Shown one piece after another: positions 49,652 through 59,303 of a DNA stretch of 64,000 bases. The position numbers and the translations under genes are program-made. The stretch comes from JAIQGF01 sp051006995 (GTDB lineage Bacteria; Acidobacteriota; Terriglobia; Terriglobales; Acidobacteriaceae), in the NCBI GenBank assembly GCA_051006995.1, contig JBPCSQ010000031.1:62001-126000 (forward strand). Reading direction: 5' to 3'. Every line of letters begins with the position of its first letter. The stretch's first letter is position 1. Under the pieces are notes generated by a model. That model had not been told where the DNA came from. It saw only the letters and a program-made list of their open reading frames with translations, and did not search any database.

Positions 49652-50212
49652 TCAGGCGGCGCGACGCTTTGCGCCTTCCCTGAACAGGCGGATCATTTCG
49701 CGGTTAAATGCCGGGATGTCGGAGGGCTGCCGGCTGGTGACGATGTTGTTGTCGACGAAGACCTCCCGATCTTCCCAGCGCGCGCCGGCATTGCGCAGAT
49801 CATCCTGGATGGTGTGATAGCTGGTGAGGTTCCGACCCTTCGCAAGCCCTGCGGAAACCAGCAGCCACGGAGCGTGGCAAATCACCGCCATGGGCTTGCC
49901 GGCGCGGTCGAACTTGCGCACGAACTCTTGTGCCTTGGGATTGACCCTCAGCGAGTCGGCGTTGAGCGCACCGCCGGGCAGCAGCACCGCGTCGAATTCG
50001 TCCGCGTTGGCGCCGTCCAGCGGCAGGTCCACCTTGAAGGTGTCTTTTTTCTCGTCGTGCTTTACGCCGGTGACTTGCTGTCGGGGCGAAATCAGCCGGC
50101 AAATCGCGCCCGCATCTTCCAAGGCCTTGCGCGGTTCGGTCATCTCCACTTGCTCAAAATCAGTGTCCAGAAGAATGGCTACACGAATTCCATCAAGTTC
50201 TCTCGACGCCAT
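49652..50212 (-). CDS. DJ-1/PfpI family protein
   Basis: A 186-residue type 1 glutamine-amidotransferase-like protein. AVICHAPWLL contains the nucleophile Cys, and LLDTDFEQVEM supplies the nearby Glu of the Cys-His-Glu-type site. The family includes deglycases, chaperones and proteases active in stress. The neighbouring alcohol dehydrogenase fits an aldehyde or glyoxal defence role, which is inference. The start at 50212 (MASREL) is standard. Confidence 0.9.
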   Translation of the reverse strand: MASRELDGIRVAILLDTDFEQVEMTEPRKALEDAGAICRLISPRQQVTGVKHDEKKDTFKVDLPLDGANADEFDAVLLPGGALNADSLRVNPKAQEFVRKFDRAGKPMAVICHAPWLLVSAGLAKGRNLTSYHTIQDDLRNAGARWEDREVFVDNNIVTSRQPSDIPAFNREMIRLFREGAKRRAA

Positions 50213-50360
50213 TGCAGTTCTCTCCCTTCTCGTGGCAATTCGGGGATTGCTCGGTACTCAGTGCGATGCGCAGGCCGCGGCGGGGGTGCGTAGCTGCGGG
50301 AAGAGTCCCGAATCGCTAGTCCCCAGCCGGGCAGATCTGGACCGGGACTTTGGACTGCGG

Positions 50361-52646
50361 CTATCGGGCAACGGCGGTGGCAGCAGCGTCGGTCTTCCCT
50401 GCTCTCAAATAAGCTTCGCTAAGATGGCGGCGGATTTGAGCGACCAGAGCGGGAGCAGTCTGGCGCCGAGCCGCCATCTGGTTGGCGGATTCCAGCGCCT
50501 GAATGGCCTCGGAGTACTTGTGCATGCGGAGCCGCACCACGCCGACGGTGTCCAGCACGGCGGGATTCTGCGGCGCCATAGAGCGCGCCGCCTCGGCGAG
50601 TTCGAGCGCGCGGTCCAGATTCGTACCCTGCTCAGCGTAGAGCCATGCCAGATTGTTGGCGGCGACGCCGGAGCGTTCGCCCTGGCGCAGGGCGCGCTCG
50701 TAATTGGCGATGGCGGTGCCGACGTCGTGGCGCTGCTCCGCCTGCACGCCGGCCAGCAATGCCGCCGACTTCCCGCCGGTGCGGGAAGCCGAATCTGCCG
50801 CCGCCTCCAGTTCGCCGGTGGTCGCATAAGTCTTGGCCAGGGCAGCGGCCGCCGTCGTTCGCTGCGGATCCATATGTAGTGCCTGTTCCAGGCAGCGCTT
50901 GGCGTCGCCATACCAGCCATGATCGGCGTACAGGCGTCCGGCAATTTCCATGAGCGCGGCGGACGGCGGGGGCGCCGCCGCGACGTGCTCCATCTTGGCC
51001 AGCATGGCACGCGTAATCTTGCCGGTCTTGTAGACCCTGGTCAGTCCCTCCATGGCGTCCCGCGAATGCGGCTGCAACAAGACCGCCTGTTCGAACTGTA
51101 TGAGCGCCTGGCCCAGGCGGTGCTGCTCCATGGCGATCTGCCCAAGCGCGAGGTGCGGCTCCGGCGCGGTGGAGTCCAGGGCCTGCGACCGCTGGGCGAT
51201 GACGATGGCGGCGCTGTAACGCTTCTCAGCCGTCAGCACGCGCGCGAAGACGTCGAGCGCTCGCGTGTTGCCGGGTTCATCCCGCACCACCTGGACGACG
51301 TATTCCTCGGCGCCTTTGGCGTCGCCCGCATCCAGCGCCTGTTGCGCCAGCAGCAGCCGCGCCGGCACAAAATGCGCGTCGGCATCCAGGGCGGCCAGCC
51401 ATTGCGTGCGCGCTTCGGCCACGTTGCCTTCGCGATTGCGCACCATTCCCATGACGTAATGTGCAGGGGCGGACTGAGGCGCCAGCGAGACGGCGGTGTT
51501 GGCCTGTACGGCGGCGGTCATCAAGTCGGCCTCGGAGAGCGCAATCTCCGCCTGCAATATGGCTAGCGTCGCCTGGTCGAGATCGATCCGGTACAGGTCA
51601 AGGTGGGCGCGCGCGTGTTGCAGCGCTTCTGTTTTCTCGCGGCCTTTCTGATGATCGGCGACATCAATGTCGGCCTCGATCAAGCGCGTCGCCAGCTTGG
51701 CGCGCTGCTGGACAGGGGCGTTGCCGGTCTGTCTCGACGCCTTGGCCTTGCGCCGATCCCTTAAAGGAGCCGCGTTGAGCGCGGCCAGGTACCGGTCCAG
51801 CGCAGTTCCGGCCTTGCCTGCCATCAGTTCGAAATCAGGCAGCGCGGTCGGCTGCGCCGGCTGCAACGCATCTACGCGCCGCAAGACCTGCTCCGCTTCC
51901 TCAACCCGGGCATTGCGTTGGAGAAACTGTGCCAGGCGAAGATTGGTGTCGGGCGTGTCCTCCAGCGCAATGGCTTTGCGATAGCTTTCCTCCGCCTTCA
52001 GGATGTCGCCTTCCTGCTCGCTCAACCGAGCCATTGCTATCAATGGGGTGGCGCGAGAGGGGTTCGCTGCCGCCGATTCTTCCAGCACCTTACGCGCATC
52101 GGGCTCGCGGTCTTCGCGGTTATAGAGGTCGGCGAGCGCGACCGCCACCGTCATGCGCTGTGGATCCATGGCGAGAGCGCGGCGATAGGCCTCCTCCGCC
52201 GGTCCGGTCTTGCCCGAGGCCGCGAGCGATGCACCCCACAGCGCCACCGCCTCGCTGTTTTGCGGCGCGTTGCGCATGACCAGCTCGGCCTGGTCCTTCG
52301 CACGTTCGGGTGCGCCTCCGGCAAGGAAGAGTTCTCCAAGCCGCAAATGCGCCGATAGATTGCCCGGCTCGGCCTCCACTGCTTTCTGGAAAGCGCCGAA
52401 GGAGTCGGTCAGCCGGTCCAGCCCGTACAGGCACTCGCCTATGCGGTAATACACCTGCGAGCGATAGCGGGGCTGGTTAGGCGGAATCTCAGAGAGCAGC
52501 TTTTCGTAGAGCGACAGCGCCTCAGCGGAACGGCCGGCATGCTGCAGGCGCTCGGCAATGGCAAACTGCCGCTGGCGCGTGCTGCACGCAAGAATCGTCA
52601 GAATGATCAGGATGGACGTGAAAATCAAGAACCGCGGTTTGCGCAT
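50361..52646 (-). CDS. Large TPR lipoprotein
   Basis: A 761-residue protein. The first 21 residues end in the lipobox LTILAC, so Cys21 is probably lipidated. The rest is about 18 TPR-like units, many with the A-x(2)-LG or Y-x-LGxxL pattern (for example YYRIGECLYGL, AHLRLGELFLAG, NNLAWLYAEQG). It is likely an envelope scaffold for protein export or assembly. The ATG at 52646 gives a clean signal; a longer reading adds 33 residues. It lies 82 bases after rlmN. Confidence 0.87.
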   Translation of the reverse strand: MRKPRFLIFTSILIILTILACSTRQRQFAIAERLQHAGRSAEALSLYEKLLSEIPPNQPRYRSQVYYRIGECLYGLDRLTDSFGAFQKAVEAEPGNLSAHLRLGELFLAGGAPERAKDQAELVMRNAPQNSEAVALWGASLAASGKTGPAEEAYRRALAMDPQRMTVAVALADLYNREDREPDARKVLEESAAANPSRATPLIAMARLSEQEGDILKAEESYRKAIALEDTPDTNLRLAQFLQRNARVEEAEQVLRRVDALQPAQPTALPDFELMAGKAGTALDRYLAALNAAPLRDRRKAKASRQTGNAPVQQRAKLATRLIEADIDVADHQKGREKTEALQHARAHLDLYRIDLDQATLAILQAEIALSEADLMTAAVQANTAVSLAPQSAPAHYVMGMVRNREGNVAEARTQWLAALDADAHFVPARLLLAQQALDAGDAKGAEEYVVQVVRDEPGNTRALDVFARVLTAEKRYSAAIVIAQRSQALDSTAPEPHLALGQIAMEQHRLGQALIQFEQAVLLQPHSRDAMEGLTRVYKTGKITRAMLAKMEHVAAAPPPSAALMEIAGRLYADHGWYGDAKRCLEQALHMDPQRTTAAAALAKTYATTGELEAAADSASRTGGKSAALLAGVQAEQRHDVGTAIANYERALRQGERSGVAANNLAWLYAEQGTNLDRALELAEAARSMAPQNPAVLDTVGVVRLRMHKYSEAIQALESANQMAARRQTAPALVAQIRRHLSEAYLRAGKTDAAATAVAR

Positions 52647-52728
52647 GAGGACCCGGGCACCAGACCGTGCACTGGGGAAAGATGGCGCGTAATGCCCGCC
52701 AGTTGGCCGGAGGTGCTTGGATAAGATG

Positions 52729-53883
52729 TTAAGTGGCGAGCTCAACCATGTCCGCGCGCTTCAATTGCCCGCAGGCAGCGTAAATATCGCGGCCTCGCGG
52801 ACGACGAATGAAGGTCGGGATTCCTGCGCGGACAAGGACCTGCTGGAACTGCAGCACGCGCTGCTCTTCCGGCATGGAGAACGGAATTTCCGGACCCGGA
52901 TTGAGCGCAATCAAATTAACCTTGGCCTTGAGTCCCCGGAGAAGTTCGGTCACCTCGCGCGCGTTCTGCACCGCGTCATTCACCCCGCCCAGCAGCACGT
53001 ACTCAAACGTGAGGCGCTCCCGCGGGCGCAGCGGGAACTCGCGCGCTGCCGCCAGCAGCTTCTCCAGGTTCCACTTGCGGTTGATGGGCATCACCTGGTC
53101 GCGCTGCGGGTCATTGGAGGCATTCAGCGATATGGCCAGCTTAGGGCGCACCGGCTCGGCCCCGTAATCGTAGATTCTCGGAACGATGCCGGACGTGGAC
53201 ACCGTCATGCGCGATTCTGCAATGCCAACGCCTTCCACCAGCAGCCGCACCGCCTTCATGAAGTTGTCATAGTTGAGAAACGGCTCGCCCTGGCCCATGA
53301 AGACCAGGTTCAGACGCTGGGTCTCCGGCGAGATCTTCTGGTCAGCCAGCACACGCAGGATTTGACCGACGATTTCGCCCGCGCTCAAGTTGCGCAGCAG
53401 GCCTAAAAGCGCAGTCATGCAGAATTGGCAATCGACGGCGCACCCAGCTTGGCTGGAAACGCAGATGGTGGCGCGGTGGAACCCACCCGTCCTGTCCGAG
53501 GGCGGCCGGACTACATTTTTATCGTGGGATACAGTTTCGTTGCCTGCCTCGCTGCCGTCGCCCTGCTCCCCCTCATCGCCTTCCGGCATCCACACCGTCT
53601 CGATACTCTGCCCGTCGGAGAAGCCGACGAGGTAGCGCACAGTCCCGTCACGTGAGACAAACTTTTTTTCGATCGCCGGAGAACCAACGGAGTACGCGCC
53701 GGCCAATTGAGCGCGAAAGTGCTGCGGGAGCGTGGTGACTTGATCGAGCGCTTCCACGCGCTGGCGGTACAGGGCTTCGAAGAGCTGCTGCCCGCGATAC
53801 GCAGGCTGCCCCAACTCCAGAGCAATGGCCGTAAGCTCTTGAAGATCAAGACCTAAAAGTTGTTTTTCCGCTGCTTCCCTCAT
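52729..53883 (-). CDS. rlmN: 23S rRNA A2503 / tRNA A37 C2-methyltransferase
   Basis: A 384-residue radical SAM enzyme that methylates C2 of A2503 in 23S rRNA (and A37 of some tRNAs). The cluster motif is CAVDCQFC. The C-terminal Cys in ACGQLK forms the covalent intermediate. VFMGQGEPFLNYDN is family typical. Between SIETVWMPEG and HRATICVSSQAGC there is an extra Gly/Glu/Asp-rich loop of about 30 residues, absent from standard enzymes. TPR lipoprotein gene follows. Confidence 0.93.
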   Translation of the reverse strand: MREAAEKQLLGLDLQELTAIALELGQPAYRGQQLFEALYRQRVEALDQVTTLPQHFRAQLAGAYSVGSPAIEKKFVSRDGTVRYLVGFSDGQSIETVWMPEGDEGEQGDGSEAGNETVSHDKNVVRPPSDRTGGFHRATICVSSQAGCAVDCQFCMTALLGLLRNLSAGEIVGQILRVLADQKISPETQRLNLVFMGQGEPFLNYDNFMKAVRLLVEGVGIAESRMTVSTSGIVPRIYDYGAEPVRPKLAISLNASNDPQRDQVMPINRKWNLEKLLAAAREFPLRPRERLTFEYVLLGGVNDAVQNAREVTELLRGLKAKVNLIALNPGPEIPFSMPEEQRVLQFQQVLVRAGIPTFIRRPRGRDIYAACGQLKRADMVELAT

Positions 53884-54059
53884 GCATCCAATTCACTGTC
53901 CCGTAGCCGGGCTGTATTACATTGTAGGCCGCAGCCGGCCGGCGCCCTTCCGGGACCATAGCCGAACAACCGTAAGTCATTGATTCTGCGGGACGAAAGG
54001 TTGTGACGCTCGCCCGCGCCCTGTGAAACAATCCCAACAGGCCGGCTGGTGGGTGGGTC

Positions 54060-55337
54060 ATGGTGAAAGAACTCCGTAGCATCCGACGCGAAGTGCTGCC
54101 CAACGGTCTGATCGTGCTGACCGAGGAGATGCAGCACATCCGCTCGGTCTCGATCGGCATTTGGATCAAGACCGGCTCGCGCCATGAAGACCCGGAGTCC
54201 AACGGCATTTCCCATTTCGTCGAGCACATGGTGTTCAAGGGGACGCGTACGCGCTCGGCCGAGGACATCGCCCGCCAGGTTGATTCGATCGGCGGCAACC
54301 TCGACGCCTTCACCGCCAAAGAGTGCATCTGCTTCGACATCAAGGTTCTGGATGAGCACCTGCCCATCGCCATGGACGTGCTCTGCGACATCGTGCTCAA
54401 TCCTATCTTCGATGTGAAGGACATTACCCGCGAGCGCGGCGTTATTCTGGAAGAAATCAAGATGGACGAGGACAATCCCGACTACCTCGTCCACGAAATC
54501 TTCACTCAGAACTTCTGGAAGGACCACCCGCTGGGAAAGCCGATCCTGGGGACCAAGGAGACGGTGCGCCGCTTCGAACAGCCACTGCTGTTCAATTACT
54601 GGAAGCGCTTCTTCATTCCCAACAACATGATCATCTCGGCTGCCGGCAATATGAAACACGAGCGCATGGTGGAGCTGGTGAAGGAGCGCTTCTCCGCGCT
54701 GGTCACCGGCAAGAACGGCTTTGTGCAGCCCGTTCCCAAGGTCTCGCCGCGCATTATCCTGCGCAATAAGAAGGCGCTGGAGCAGGTGCAGATCTGTGTT
54801 GGAGTGCCATCGCATCCGGTCGGCCATGAGCGCCGCTACCCGGGATATATCCTGAGCACCGTACTGGGCGGCGGCATGAGCTCGCGCCTGTTTCAGAACA
54901 TCCGCGAACGGCAAGGGCTCGCTTACGCGATCTACAGCGAGCTCAATCCCTACCGCGATGCAGGATGCCTGTCGGTGTACGCCGGCACTTCGCGCGAGTC
55001 GGCGCCCAAAGTCGTGCAGCTCATCGTGGATGAGTTCCGCAAACTGAAGGCCGACGGCGTTCCCGAGGAAGAGCTGCGCCGCGCCAAGGACCAGCTCAAG
55101 GGCAGCCTTATGCTGAGCCTGGAATCCTCGACCGCGCGCATGTCGAACCTTGCGCGCCAGGAGATGTATTTCGACCGCTTCATCGGACTCGACGAAATCG
55201 TTGAGCGGATTGAGAAGGTTACCGTCGAAGATCTGGTCAAACTTTCTGCCGAATTCTTCAAGCCGGAAATGATTGCCGTAACCGTGCTGGGGAACTTGAA
55301 CGGCCTGAAGATTTCGCGCGACCAGCTCGTCTGCTAA
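54060..55337 (+). CDS. M16-family zinc metallopeptidase
   Basis: A 425-residue insulinase-type peptidase. The inverted zinc motif is His52-Phe-Val-Glu55-His56 (HFVEHMVFKGT), with the distal Glu near residue 132 (RGVILEEIKMDED). The second half (LGGGMSSRLFQNIRERQGLAY) is the R/Y-containing pseudo-domain that completes the chamber. It is a cytoplasmic or periplasmic peptide degrader similar to mitochondrial processing peptidase beta. No signal peptide is seen. It is divergent from rlmN. Confidence 0.92.
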   Translation: MVKELRSIRREVLPNGLIVLTEEMQHIRSVSIGIWIKTGSRHEDPESNGISHFVEHMVFKGTRTRSAEDIARQVDSIGGNLDAFTAKECICFDIKVLDEHLPIAMDVLCDIVLNPIFDVKDITRERGVILEEIKMDEDNPDYLVHEIFTQNFWKDHPLGKPILGTKETVRRFEQPLLFNYWKRFFIPNNMIISAAGNMKHERMVELVKERFSALVTGKNGFVQPVPKVSPRIILRNKKALEQVQICVGVPSHPVGHERRYPGYILSTVLGGGMSSRLFQNIRERQGLAYAIYSELNPYRDAGCLSVYAGTSRESAPKVVQLIVDEFRKLKADGVPEEELRRAKDQLKGSLMLSLESSTARMSNLARQEMYFDRFIGLDEIVERIEKVTVEDLVKLSAEFFKPEMIAVTVLGNLNGLKISRDQLVC

Positions 55338-55356
55338 CGTTGAGGCGGTTCTCTTC

Positions 55357-55392
55357 TGGGAGTCACCCCGAGCGCAGCGAGGGACCTGTTGT
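55357..55392. repeat. CCGAGCGCAGCGAGGGACC dispersed repeat
   Basis: GGGAGTCACCCCGAGCG continues CAGCGAGGGACCTG: the CCGAGCG...CGAGGGA family also seen at 7658 and 6223. It lies in the short gap between the M16 gene and the convergent TPR protein gene. Confidence 0.6.
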
Positions 55393-55412
55393 AAACACAC
55401 GGCAACCTGGAA

Positions 55413-57278
55413 TTACTGCACTACGTCCGTTCCCAGCGCCTTCATGGCATCGTCAATCTTCTTCCGATTGACGGCCTCGGCGCGGAACTCGGTCGCGGCC
55501 GCTTCAGGTTTGCCCAGTTGCTTCAGCGCCATGCCGTACGCAAAGTGATAGCCGGGAGAATCCGGACGCAGCTCCACGGCCTTGCTCAGCGGCGCCTCGG
55601 CATCGGCGGGACGCCCCATCTCCATGCGCGCCATGCCCAGGTAATAAAACTGCGTTCCACTCATCGGCTGAATCTGCGCCGGCCAGGCGGAGATGGCGCG
55701 CACCAGGGTCTTCTCCGCTTCCGGATACCGCGCCGCCCGGTAGTAGTACACGCCGAGGTTGCAGATTCCGGCCCAGTAATCTGGCTTTTCCTGTACGGCT
55801 TCCGCCTGAATTCGGATGGCGGTATCCAGATCCCCCTGGATGCCGTAAACCTCCGCTAAGCCTTCGATGGCGCGCACGTTGTGTGGTGCTTGGCGGCGGG
55901 CATGCCAGAACAGGGCCAGATCATTGTCCCAGGGCGCGGTTTGCAGGATGGTTGCGACCATCAGGACAACTCCAAGCGCGAGGCCACCGCCTACGCGCAG
56001 CCGACGGAAGCCCATCTGCCAGACGCCGACCAGGCCGCATGCGGGACAGCCGCCGGCGACCTCCGCACTTGGCGGAACGAATATCGCTGCCAGCATGAAC
56101 GCCAAGCCGACCGATGGCACGTAGAGAAAACGGTCATGGATGAAATCGTGCATCTGGAAGACGACGGAGCCAACGACAACGGGCACCAGCGGCAGCAGCA
56201 CGGCAATTCCGGCGAACAGCATGGCGCGTGAGCGGCGAAACAGCACTACGAATCCGCCGATCAGCAGCACCAGCCCAATCGTTGGCCAAAGGAAATTTGA
56301 CGACGAGAACGACTTCACCAGGCCAAAGTCGTCGTAGTAGGCGTTCAAGCGGAACGGCCATGCCAGCAGTCCAAGGTAATCCCACAGAATCTTCGGCCAG
56401 GTCAGGATGACGCTGGCCAGAGGCCGATGATGCTGCGGGCTGACAATACCGCGAAACACCAGCATGCGTGTCGCCAGGTACGCCGCTGTTACCGCCGCGT
56501 ACGGCGCTATCAGCACCGCAATGCCGCGCATATCAATCGGCGGGTGCCCCGGGCTGGCCCGGTTCTGGCCAGGATTATTCCCAGCGTCCGCGCTGCGATT
56601 ACGGGGAAAAAGGATTTCGTACGCCAGAATAATTCCCGGCAACACGCCCGCCGTTTCCTTTGCCGTCAGGCCGAGCAGGAAGAACGCAACCGAGGCTGCG
56701 AGCCATGTCTTCTCCCCGTCACGCCACTTTAAGTAAGCGAGAAATGACGCCAGCATGAAGATCGCTACCAGTGTCTCGGTAACGCCCGAAACCCAAGCCA
56801 CCGCCTCGATATGCACGGGATACACACCGAACACCATGGCGGCCACGGCCGCGGCGGTTTGCGTCCGGAACAGGCGCACGCCGATGCGATAGACCAGCCA
56901 GGTGGCGACCAGGTGCGTGGCAATGCTCATCAGGTGCCACCACGCCGGCGTCAGGCCGAACACCGCATTCACCGTTCGCAGATACAGCAGGAACAGCGGC
57001 CGGTAATAGTTCCCGGCCCAGGCCGGCTGCTGGAAATTCCATACGTGCCCGGTGAAGTAGTGAGGTACGAACCGCCACGCCTGGATCCACGGATTGAGCT
57101 GGATCTGGAGGTGATCGTCGAAAACGAAGTCAAAGATGATAGTCCGCGCGTAGGCGGCAAAGGTCAGCACGAATGCGAGGCGTACCAGAATGGCGTCGCC
57201 GTGCGCGATCCACCACGGCGAGGCGGGAGCCTGGCGGCTCTCAACTTCAAGCGGCGATGCGGTGGTGCCGGTGGTCAT
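55413..57278 (-). CDS. Membrane-TPR protein, TMTC/GT-C glycosyltransferase-like, copy 1
   Basis: A 621-residue protein. About 11 transmembrane helices (residues 30-480) are followed by about four TPRs (NVRAIEGLAEVYG, YWAGICNLGVYYY, PGYHFAYGMALKQLG). The first extracytoplasmic loop carries FDFVFDDHLQIQLNP, an acidic GT-C signature like that of TMTC proteins, and HDRFLYVPSVG is shared with the two paralogues. I infer a role as a lipid-linked-sugar transferase for surface proteins. The start at 57278 (MTTGTTAS) is preferred to a longer reading. The gene at 57342 lies 63 bases upstream on the same strand. Confidence 0.75.
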   Translation of the reverse strand: MTTGTTASPLEVESRQAPASPWWIAHGDAILVRLAFVLTFAAYARTIIFDFVFDDHLQIQLNPWIQAWRFVPHYFTGHVWNFQQPAWAGNYYRPLFLLYLRTVNAVFGLTPAWWHLMSIATHLVATWLVYRIGVRLFRTQTAAAVAAMVFGVYPVHIEAVAWVSGVTETLVAIFMLASFLAYLKWRDGEKTWLAASVAFFLLGLTAKETAGVLPGIILAYEILFPRNRSADAGNNPGQNRASPGHPPIDMRGIAVLIAPYAAVTAAYLATRMLVFRGIVSPQHHRPLASVILTWPKILWDYLGLLAWPFRLNAYYDDFGLVKSFSSSNFLWPTIGLVLLIGGFVVLFRRSRAMLFAGIAVLLPLVPVVVGSVVFQMHDFIHDRFLYVPSVGLAFMLAAIFVPPSAEVAGGCPACGLVGVWQMGFRRLRVGGGLALGVVLMVATILQTAPWDNDLALFWHARRQAPHNVRAIEGLAEVYGIQGDLDTAIRIQAEAVQEKPDYWAGICNLGVYYYRAARYPEAEKTLVRAISAWPAQIQPMSGTQFYYLGMARMEMGRPADAEAPLSKAVELRPDSPGYHFAYGMALKQLGKPEAAATEFRAEAVNRKKIDDAMKALGTDVVQ

Positions 57279-57341
57279 TGGGAACGTCCCACCCTGTCTC
57301 GCGAAAGTTATGCGAGACAAGGAAGTGGCAACCTCAGTGTT

Positions 57342-58967
57342 CTACTTCGTCTTCTGTGCCTCGGCGAGTGCTTCTTTGTATGCCTGCGACTCCGGCTGCA
57401 ACCGGACCGCGGCCTGCAAGGCTTTGGCAGCTTCATCGCGCTTGCCAAGCCTGCTCTGCGACAAACCGAGGTAATAGAGCTCGTCCGGCGTCGCGTGCAG
57501 CGTGACTGCGCGCGCCAGATAGCTCTCCGCCTCGGCAAAGTTGCCGCTCATGTAGTGCGCATAACCCATACGGTAGTTCGCATACCAGTAATCCGGATCG
57601 GCGGCCAGCACGAGCCGGTACAGCCGGATGCCCTCGGCGTACATACCGCGCTGCACTAACGACGCGGCTAGCTTATTGCGCGGCAGGTCATTGTTGGGCG
57701 CGACCCGCATGCCGTGATAGTAGAGGACGAGATCGTTCGCCCAGGGAATGCTCTGTGCCACGATCGCAAAGCCCATCACTACCGCCAGCGTCAGCGCCAC
57801 GACCTGTCCTGCCGGACGCCCCAGCAATTGCCGCGCGTCCAGTTTCGCCAATGCAATGGCAACCAGGATCGCCAGCCCTACCGAAGGCAGGTAGAGGTAG
57901 CGATCGTGAATGAAATCCCCCATCGGCAGGATTGCCAGATCGAGCAGCGGCAGAATGGGCAGGAACAGCCATGCCGCCGCGAACGCCACCAACGGCGAGC
58001 GCGATCGCTTCCACCACCATGCGAGTACGCCGATGGCCACGGCCACGCCAAGCAGCGGCAGCACGAAATATCGGAATCCGATATGGGTTACATAGGGCGT
58101 GTCATAGAACACGCTCAGCCCGATCGGCGCTACCAACAGGCGGATGTACCACCACAGCGCCGACGGGATCGTGAGCAGCGCAATACCGGCCGGCAACTCC
58201 ACCGTTTTGTGCGCCAGCCCGTGCAGTGCCGACGATCTCGCCAGCAGATACGCTCCCGTGATTACGACATAGGCCGCTCCCGCGCGCAGGCCCGCGTTCA
58301 GCTTCGCTCTCCAACTCGCGCCGTCGGCGGCGAACACCCACTCGTAAACGAACACCAATGCGGGCAGCACCACTGCCGTCTCTTTCGAGAGCAACGCCAG
58401 CGCGTAGAGGACCAGCGAGCCGGCCAGCCACTTGGTTCGCGCGCCGGCGGCCTCACGCCAGTTCAAATAACAAAGGAAGGCAGGAATCAGAAGCATGGCG
58501 AGCAGCGGCTCGGTCACGCCTGAGATCCACGCTACCGCTTCCAGATGCACCGGATGCAACCCGAACAGGAGTGCCGCGATGGCGGCAACCCGGCGATCCG
58601 CGGTGAGCCGCAACGCCAGAGCGAAGACCAGCGCGGTGGCGCCCAAGTGCGCCAGCACCGTGGTCAAATGCCACAGCGCCGGATGCAGTCCGAAGAAGGT
58701 GTGATTGAGGAGCAGCCAGGTCAGGAATACGGGACGGTAGTAATTGCCCACCGCGAACTGCTGCATCCACACGTTTTGCCGGAAATAGAGTGGGAAGTAC
58801 TTCCAGCTCTGCACCGCCGGATTGGACACGATCTGCCCGAGATCGTCGTACACAAACTCGAATTGCAGCGTGCCCAGGTACACCAGCAGCGTCGCTGCCA
58901 GCACAAAGCCGGCGAGCATGGCGGCTGAAAACCGGGGTTGGGGCAGAGCCGATGGGCCCGAAGACAT
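57342..58967 (-). CDS. Membrane-TPR protein, TMTC/GT-C glycosyltransferase-like, copy 2
   Basis: A 541-residue paralogue of the gene at 55413. The acidic first loop is FVYDDLGQIVSNPAVQSW, the central mark is FIHDRYLYLPSVGLAI, and the TPRs begin near residue 420 (DLPRNKLAASLVQRG, YWYANYRMGYAHYMSG). It is the first gene of a two-gene unit with copy 1. The transposon target lies 52 bases upstream of its start codon, so the insertion may have displaced its promoter. Confidence 0.75.
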   Translation of the reverse strand: MSSGPSALPQPRFSAAMLAGFVLAATLLVYLGTLQFEFVYDDLGQIVSNPAVQSWKYFPLYFRQNVWMQQFAVGNYYRPVFLTWLLLNHTFFGLHPALWHLTTVLAHLGATALVFALALRLTADRRVAAIAALLFGLHPVHLEAVAWISGVTEPLLAMLLIPAFLCYLNWREAAGARTKWLAGSLVLYALALLSKETAVVLPALVFVYEWVFAADGASWRAKLNAGLRAGAAYVVITGAYLLARSSALHGLAHKTVELPAGIALLTIPSALWWYIRLLVAPIGLSVFYDTPYVTHIGFRYFVLPLLGVAVAIGVLAWWWKRSRSPLVAFAAAWLFLPILPLLDLAILPMGDFIHDRYLYLPSVGLAILVAIALAKLDARQLLGRPAGQVVALTLAVVMGFAIVAQSIPWANDLVLYYHGMRVAPNNDLPRNKLAASLVQRGMYAEGIRLYRLVLAADPDYWYANYRMGYAHYMSGNFAEAESYLARAVTLHATPDELYYLGLSQSRLGKRDEAAKALQAAVRLQPESQAYKEALAEAQKTK

Positions 58968-59018
58968 CCGCGTGGTCTCTATGGATGAGGAACTGATGCC
59001 ATATTGTAGCCGAGCTCT

Positions 59019-59026
59019 GGTTTTCT
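59019..59026 (+). repeat. Target-site duplication, left copy
   Basis: GGTTTTCT directly abuts the left inverted repeat and is repeated at 61806-61813. An 8-bp duplication is usual for the IS1595 branch. Confidence 0.92.
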
Positions 59027-59055
59027 GGTAGTGGGCTAATTGTGTGTTGATGAAT

Positions 59056-59274
59056 TCAAGACGCCGAAGGCATAGGCTCTACGTCCCCCTCGCACGGCCA
59101 GGGCTCACCAGCATCTCGCTTCCTTCGGAATACGTCGGCCACGGCACGGAGCCGGACGGCGCGCTGCTCCGCCTCCAGTGCCGCCAACTCTGCGTCCGCA
59201 ATCGCCCCTTCCCAATTCGGGAAGGTGCTTAACACTTTTTCTAACAAATCTGTTGACAATTGTGTATGGCTCAT
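59056..59274 (-). CDS. 72-residue helical ORF at the left transposon end
   Basis: A charged helical protein (MSHTQLSTDLLEKVLSTFP, then an Ala/Glu/Arg-rich helix and EPWPCEGDVEP). GGAG lies 9 bases before the ATG. The stop codon occupies 59056-59058, right at the inner edge of the inverted repeat, mirroring the protease gene at the other end. That symmetry argues for a real gene. I do not recognise the family. Confidence 0.45.
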   Translation of the reverse strand: MSHTQLSTDLLEKVLSTFPNWEGAIADAELAALEAEQRAVRLRAVADVFRRKRDAGEPWPCEGDVEPMPSAS

Positions 59275-59281
59275 TTATCGT
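59253..59281 (+). promoter_or_regulatory. Promoter for the transposon passenger and transposase genes
   Basis: TTGACA (59253-59258), a 17-base spacer and TATCGT (59276-59281) form a sigma-70-type promoter. The predicted start is near 59288, giving a very short leader before the ATG at 59304. The spacer contains AATTGTGT, a word shared with the terminal repeats, which could allow self-regulation by the transposase. Confidence 0.45.
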
Positions 59282-59303
59282 TACTCCAGTTGAGGTAATC
59301 GTT

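Noticed and set aside
57342..58967. Copy 2 as a gene disrupted by the transposon
   Set aside because: Its start codon is 52 bases away from the target site; the reading frame is intact, only its promoter could be affected.
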